A stretch of 26,724 nt of DNA, from positions 1 to 26,724 of the forward strand of contig CAKUGM010000019.1 of NCBI GenBank assembly GCA_934654625.1, read 5' to 3'. A program made the translations under genes and the position numbers. This stretch comes from an uncultured Collinsella sp. (GTDB taxonomy: Bacteria > Actinomycetota > Coriobacteriia > Coriobacteriales > Coriobacteriaceae). Below are positions 24,752-26,724 of the stretch, piece by piece (within the stretch, counting starts at the first letter, position 1; the number at the start of each line of letters is the position of its first letter). The notes under the pieces are model-generated. The model made no database searches. It had not been told where the DNA came from and worked only from the letters and a program-made list of their open reading frames with translations.

Positions 24752-25679
24752 TATCGGAACCTCCAAGCAGCAGGTACAGGGCAGCCATGCGCACGCAGAT
24801 ACCGGAGTAGACCTGCTCCAGGATCACCGAGCGCGACGGGGAATCGGCCATATAGGAATCGAGCTCGACGCCGCGATTGATAGGACCGGGGTGGCAGACG
24901 ATCGCATCGGGCTTCATCAGAGGCTCACGGAAGCGCGTGAGTCCGAAGAGGTTGTGATACTCACGGATGCTCGGGAACGGCGAGCCCTCGAGACGCTCCT
25001 GCTGAACGCGGAGCATATAGACGACGTCAAGCTCGGGAAGCACGTCATCGAGAGAAGAAGAGACGTGATCGATACCCAAGACGTCCGGCGCAGGCGGAAG
25101 CAGGGTGCCAGGAGCGATAGCATAGGTCTCGCAACCCATGATCTTCAATGCGGGGAGCAGGGAGCCGCAGACGCGGGAGTGGCTGATGTCGCCCACCAGG
25201 CCCACCTTAAGGCCCTCGAAGCTACCCTTGTGCTCCCAAATCGAATAGAGGTCAAGCAGGGCCTGCGTGGGATGGTTATGCTTGCCGTCGCCAGCGCAGA
25301 TAACACTTGCAGGCGTGTTCTGGCTCACGATATAAGGAGCGCCGGCATGCTTGTCGCGTACGACGATGCAGTCGATCTTGTAGGCGTTGAGCGTCTCGAC
25401 AGTGTCGATCAGGCTCTCGCCCTTGACGGTCGAAGTGGAGGAGCCGCCGAAGTTCAGACTGTCGGCGGAAAGACGCTTCTCGGCCAGCTCAAAGGAGCTG
25501 CGGGTGCGCGTAGAGGGCTCGTTGAACATGTTGACGATGGTCTTGCCCTTGAGGGTCGGAACCTTCTTGATGGCGCGCTCGTTAACCGCCGAGAATGCCT
25601 TGGCGGTCTCGAGGATCGTCATGATATCGGCATCGGAATACTCCGTGATGTCGATAAGGTGCTTATGGTTGAAGGACAT
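24735..25679 (-). CDS. pyrB: Aspartate carbamoyltransferase catalytic subunit
   Basis: It joins carbamoyl phosphate and aspartate, the committed step of pyrimidine synthesis. The 314-residue product has the carbamoyl-phosphate motif STRTR at 56-60, the loop STVKGESL with K86, HPTQ at 136-139, and HPGPINRGVEL near the C-terminus. No pyrI regulatory subunit is present, as usual in Gram-positive bacteria. ATG 25679 lies 3 bases after pyrR behind GGGGAG, and the 3' end overlaps pyrC. Confidence 0.97.
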   Translation of the reverse strand: MSFNHKHLIDITEYSDADIMTILETAKAFSAVNERAIKKVPTLKGKTIVNMFNEPSTRTRSSFELAEKRLSADSLNFGGSSTSTVKGESLIDTVETLNAYKIDCIVVRDKHAGAPYIVSQNTPASVICAGDGKHNHPTQALLDLYSIWEHKGSFEGLKVGLVGDISHSRVCGSLLPALKIMGCETYAIAPGTLLPPAPDVLGIDHVSSSLDDVLPELDVVYMLRVQQERLEGSPFPSIREYHNLFGLTRFREPLMKPDAIVCHPGPINRGVELDSYMADSPSRSVILEQVYSGICVRMAALYLLLGGSDNGLSA

Positions 25680-25682
25680 TCG

Positions 25683-26267
25683 CTACTCCCCTCCCAGCGG
25701 AGCTGAACCTACATGGTCGCCCGGCTTGACATCGAAGATCTCGACCGCGGTGCGCGAGTCGGGCCCCTTCAGATACAGACGTACGTTCTCCTCGTGGGAC
25801 GAAGGAACGTTCTTACCAACAAAATCCGGAGAGATGGGCAGCTCGCGATGGCCACGATCGACAAGGACGGCCAGCTCGATACGAGACGGGCGACCCAGGT
25901 CCATCAAGGCGTCGAGAGCAGAACGGATGGTGCGACCGGTATAGAGGATATCGTCGACGAGCACGATGCGCTTGCCGTTGACATCGAAGGGAATATCGGT
26001 CGCATGGATCTCAGGAGAGAAGTGCGTGAGGTAATCGTCGCGATAGAAGCTGATGTCGAGGCTTCCCAAGGGCACCTTCACTCCCTCGATCTGCTCGATC
26101 TGGCGTGCGAGTTCCTTTGCCAGCAGGTCGCCACGGGTAACGATGCCAACGAGTGCGAGGTCGTCACATCCCTCGTTGCGCTCGACGATCTCATGCGCGA
26201 TGCGTTTGATAGCACGCGAGACGGCGACTTCGTCCATGATGATCGCTTTGGGTGAAGACTGTTCCAT
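25683..26267 (-). CDS. pyrR: Bifunctional pyr operon RNA-binding regulator / uracil phosphoribosyltransferase PyrR
   Basis: PyrR binds pyr mRNA when UMP is high and reduces expression of the operon by attenuation or, in mycobacteria, by blocking translation. It also has weak uracil phosphoribosyltransferase activity. The 194-residue product has the PRTase motif VLVDDILYTGRT at 102-113, GIVTRGDLLA near 41-50, and LVDRGHRELPI near 135-144. I chose ATG 26267 behind AAGGAG; the longer frame would run through the leader terminator. It heads the operon, 3 bases before pyrB. Confidence 0.96.
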   Translation of the reverse strand: MEQSSPKAIIMDEVAVSRAIKRIAHEIVERNEGCDDLALVGIVTRGDLLAKELARQIEQIEGVKVPLGSLDISFYRDDYLTHFSPEIHATDIPFDVNGKRIVLVDDILYTGRTIRSALDALMDLGRPSRIELAVLVDRGHRELPISPDFVGKNVPSSHEENVRLYLKGPDSRTAVEIFDVKPGDHVGSAPLGGE

Positions 26268-26285
26268 CGATCTCCTTCCCGATTC

Positions 26286-26301
26286 ATGCGCGCGGGCGCA
26301 T
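26286..26301 (-). other. Small hairpin before the pyrR ribosome binding site
   Basis: ATGCGC and GCGCAT form a 6-bp stem around a 4-base loop. It falls between the T-run of the leader terminator and the AAGGAG of pyrR. A role in PyrR binding or translation control is possible but unproven. Confidence 0.4.
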
Positions 26302-26339
26302 AAAAAAATAGATGCCGACCACCGAAGCGGACGGCATCT
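26302..26339 (-). terminator. Leader terminator (probable attenuator) upstream of pyrR
   Basis: AGATGCCG and CGGCATCT form an 8-bp stem, with an inner CCG/CGG pairing, followed by ATTTTTTT. It lies in the roughly 140-base leader between the pyr promoter and pyrR. An 8-base direct repeat of its 5' arm (CGAGATGC) occurs at 26388-26381 and could form an alternative pairing. This is the arrangement expected for PyrR-controlled attenuation, though no Bacillus-type PyrR loop was recognised. Confidence 0.75.
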
Positions 26340-26411
26340 CGAAAGGCAGATGAACACTCAATGAGGTTGTCTCCATGCGAGCATCTCGTACGCGCTTAAT
26401 GGTCGGTATTC

Positions 26412-26439
26412 AGTCTAGACTGCCCAACATGCTTGTCAA
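26412..26439 (-). promoter_or_regulatory. pyr operon promoter
   Basis: TTGACA (26439-26434) and TAGACT (26417-26412) are spaced 16 bases apart in the minus direction, with a perfect -35. A start near 26405 gives a leader of about 138 bases before pyrR. It is divergent from the tRNA promoter. Confidence 0.8.
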
Positions 26440-26579
26440 GCAAACATAGACGAAAGCACCAAGTCAACGATAGGCGGCATAGATTCGCCGACGAATTACG
26501 AACACCCCGCAAAAACTCTCGTCGGTCAACGTCTTGTTATGACCGAAATCGATGCCCGAAAATTTTTTCAAAATAGTTC

Positions 26580-26607
26580 TTGCATCCTCAGAAGTTTCCC
26601 CTATACT
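26580..26607 (+). promoter_or_regulatory. tRNA-Asn promoter
   Basis: TTGCAT (26580-26585) and TATACT (26602-26607) are spaced 16 bases apart. An A/T-rich tract (AAAATTTTTTCAAAATAG) lies immediately upstream and may act as an UP element. The tRNA starts about 30 bases downstream. Confidence 0.7.
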
Positions 26608-26636
26608 AATTTTTGTTGCTCAGCAGCACACACCAT

Positions 26637-26711
26637 TCCTCGATAGCTCAATGGTAGAGCACGCGGCTGTTAACCGCGCTGTTGTAGGTTCGAGTCCTAC
26701 TCGAGGAGCCA
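26637..26711 (+). tRNA. tRNA-Asn (anticodon GTT), CCA encoded
   Basis: The cloverleaf is complete. The acceptor arms TCCTCGA and TCGAGGA pair 7 of 7. There is a D-arm with AGCTCAATGGTAGAGC, an anticodon stem CGCGG/CCGCG with loop CTGTTAA (anticodon GTT at 26669-26671), and a T-arm with GTAGG TTCGAGT CCTAC. Discriminator G and CCA follow. It reads AAC and AAU codons. Confidence 0.98.
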
Positions 26712-26724
26712 GAAACTTCAAGCC

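Noticed and set aside
26268..26357. Longer pyrR start 30 codons upstream
   Set aside because: It would translate through the leader terminator and its T-run; ATG 26267 has a good ribosome binding site and matches PyrR length.
1..26724. CRISPR arrays, insertion sequences, prophage genes, toxin-antitoxin or defence systems
   Set aside because: No regularly spaced repeats, transposase or integrase genes, or accessory gene islands were seen; nearly all sequence is assigned to conserved core genes.

Overview
This window looks like core chromosome of a Gram-positive actinobacterium of the Coriobacteriia, with Collinsella or a relative as the best guess. The evidence is a moderately GC-rich sequence, a mycobacterial-type integration host factor (mihF) between pyrF and gmk, an Era with a TKxD motif, and the low-GC-Gram-positive order comEA-comEC-holA-rpsT-lepA-hemW. 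The genus is an inference from these patterns; no database search was made. I see no insertion sequence, prophage, CRISPR array or rRNA. All genes lie on the minus strand except rpsT and the tRNA.

Reading in the direction of transcription, from the right end leftwards: a tRNA-Asn (plus strand) diverges from the pyrimidine operon pyrR-pyrB-pyrC-pyrK-pyrD-pyrF. That operon has a clear promoter, a leader terminator (probable attenuator) before pyrR, and a very strong hairpin terminator between pyrC and pyrK. Next come mihF-gmk-rpoZ-thiI, tightly packed (nucleoid protein, GMP kinase, RNA polymerase omega, tRNA 4-thiouridine synthase). Then comEA-comEC (DNA uptake) and holA (DNA polymerase III delta). 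The plus-strand rpsT (S20) runs convergent to holA and divergent from lepA.

The left half is a long translation and RNA-maintenance cluster: lepA-dusB-hemW, a second dnaJ-like gene, dnaJ, mtaB, phoH, ybeY, dgkA, era, recO, then rpsO with its own promoter and terminator, and a 3'-truncated pnp running off the window. Most junctions in this cluster are 3 to 30 bases or overlapping, so translational coupling is likely. GTG or TTG starts are common (recO, phoH, mtaB, dnaJ, holA, gmk, rpsT).

The most unusual items are: (1) a J-domain protein whose C-terminal half is replaced by membrane helices, sitting where hrcA-grpE-dnaK is often found; (2) a 14-bp hairpin that sequesters the comEA ribosome binding site; (3) a strong terminator inside the pyr operon; and (4) nested inverted repeats around the mihF promoter. 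The rest is ordinary housekeeping sequence, and no clearly new multi-gene system was recognised.
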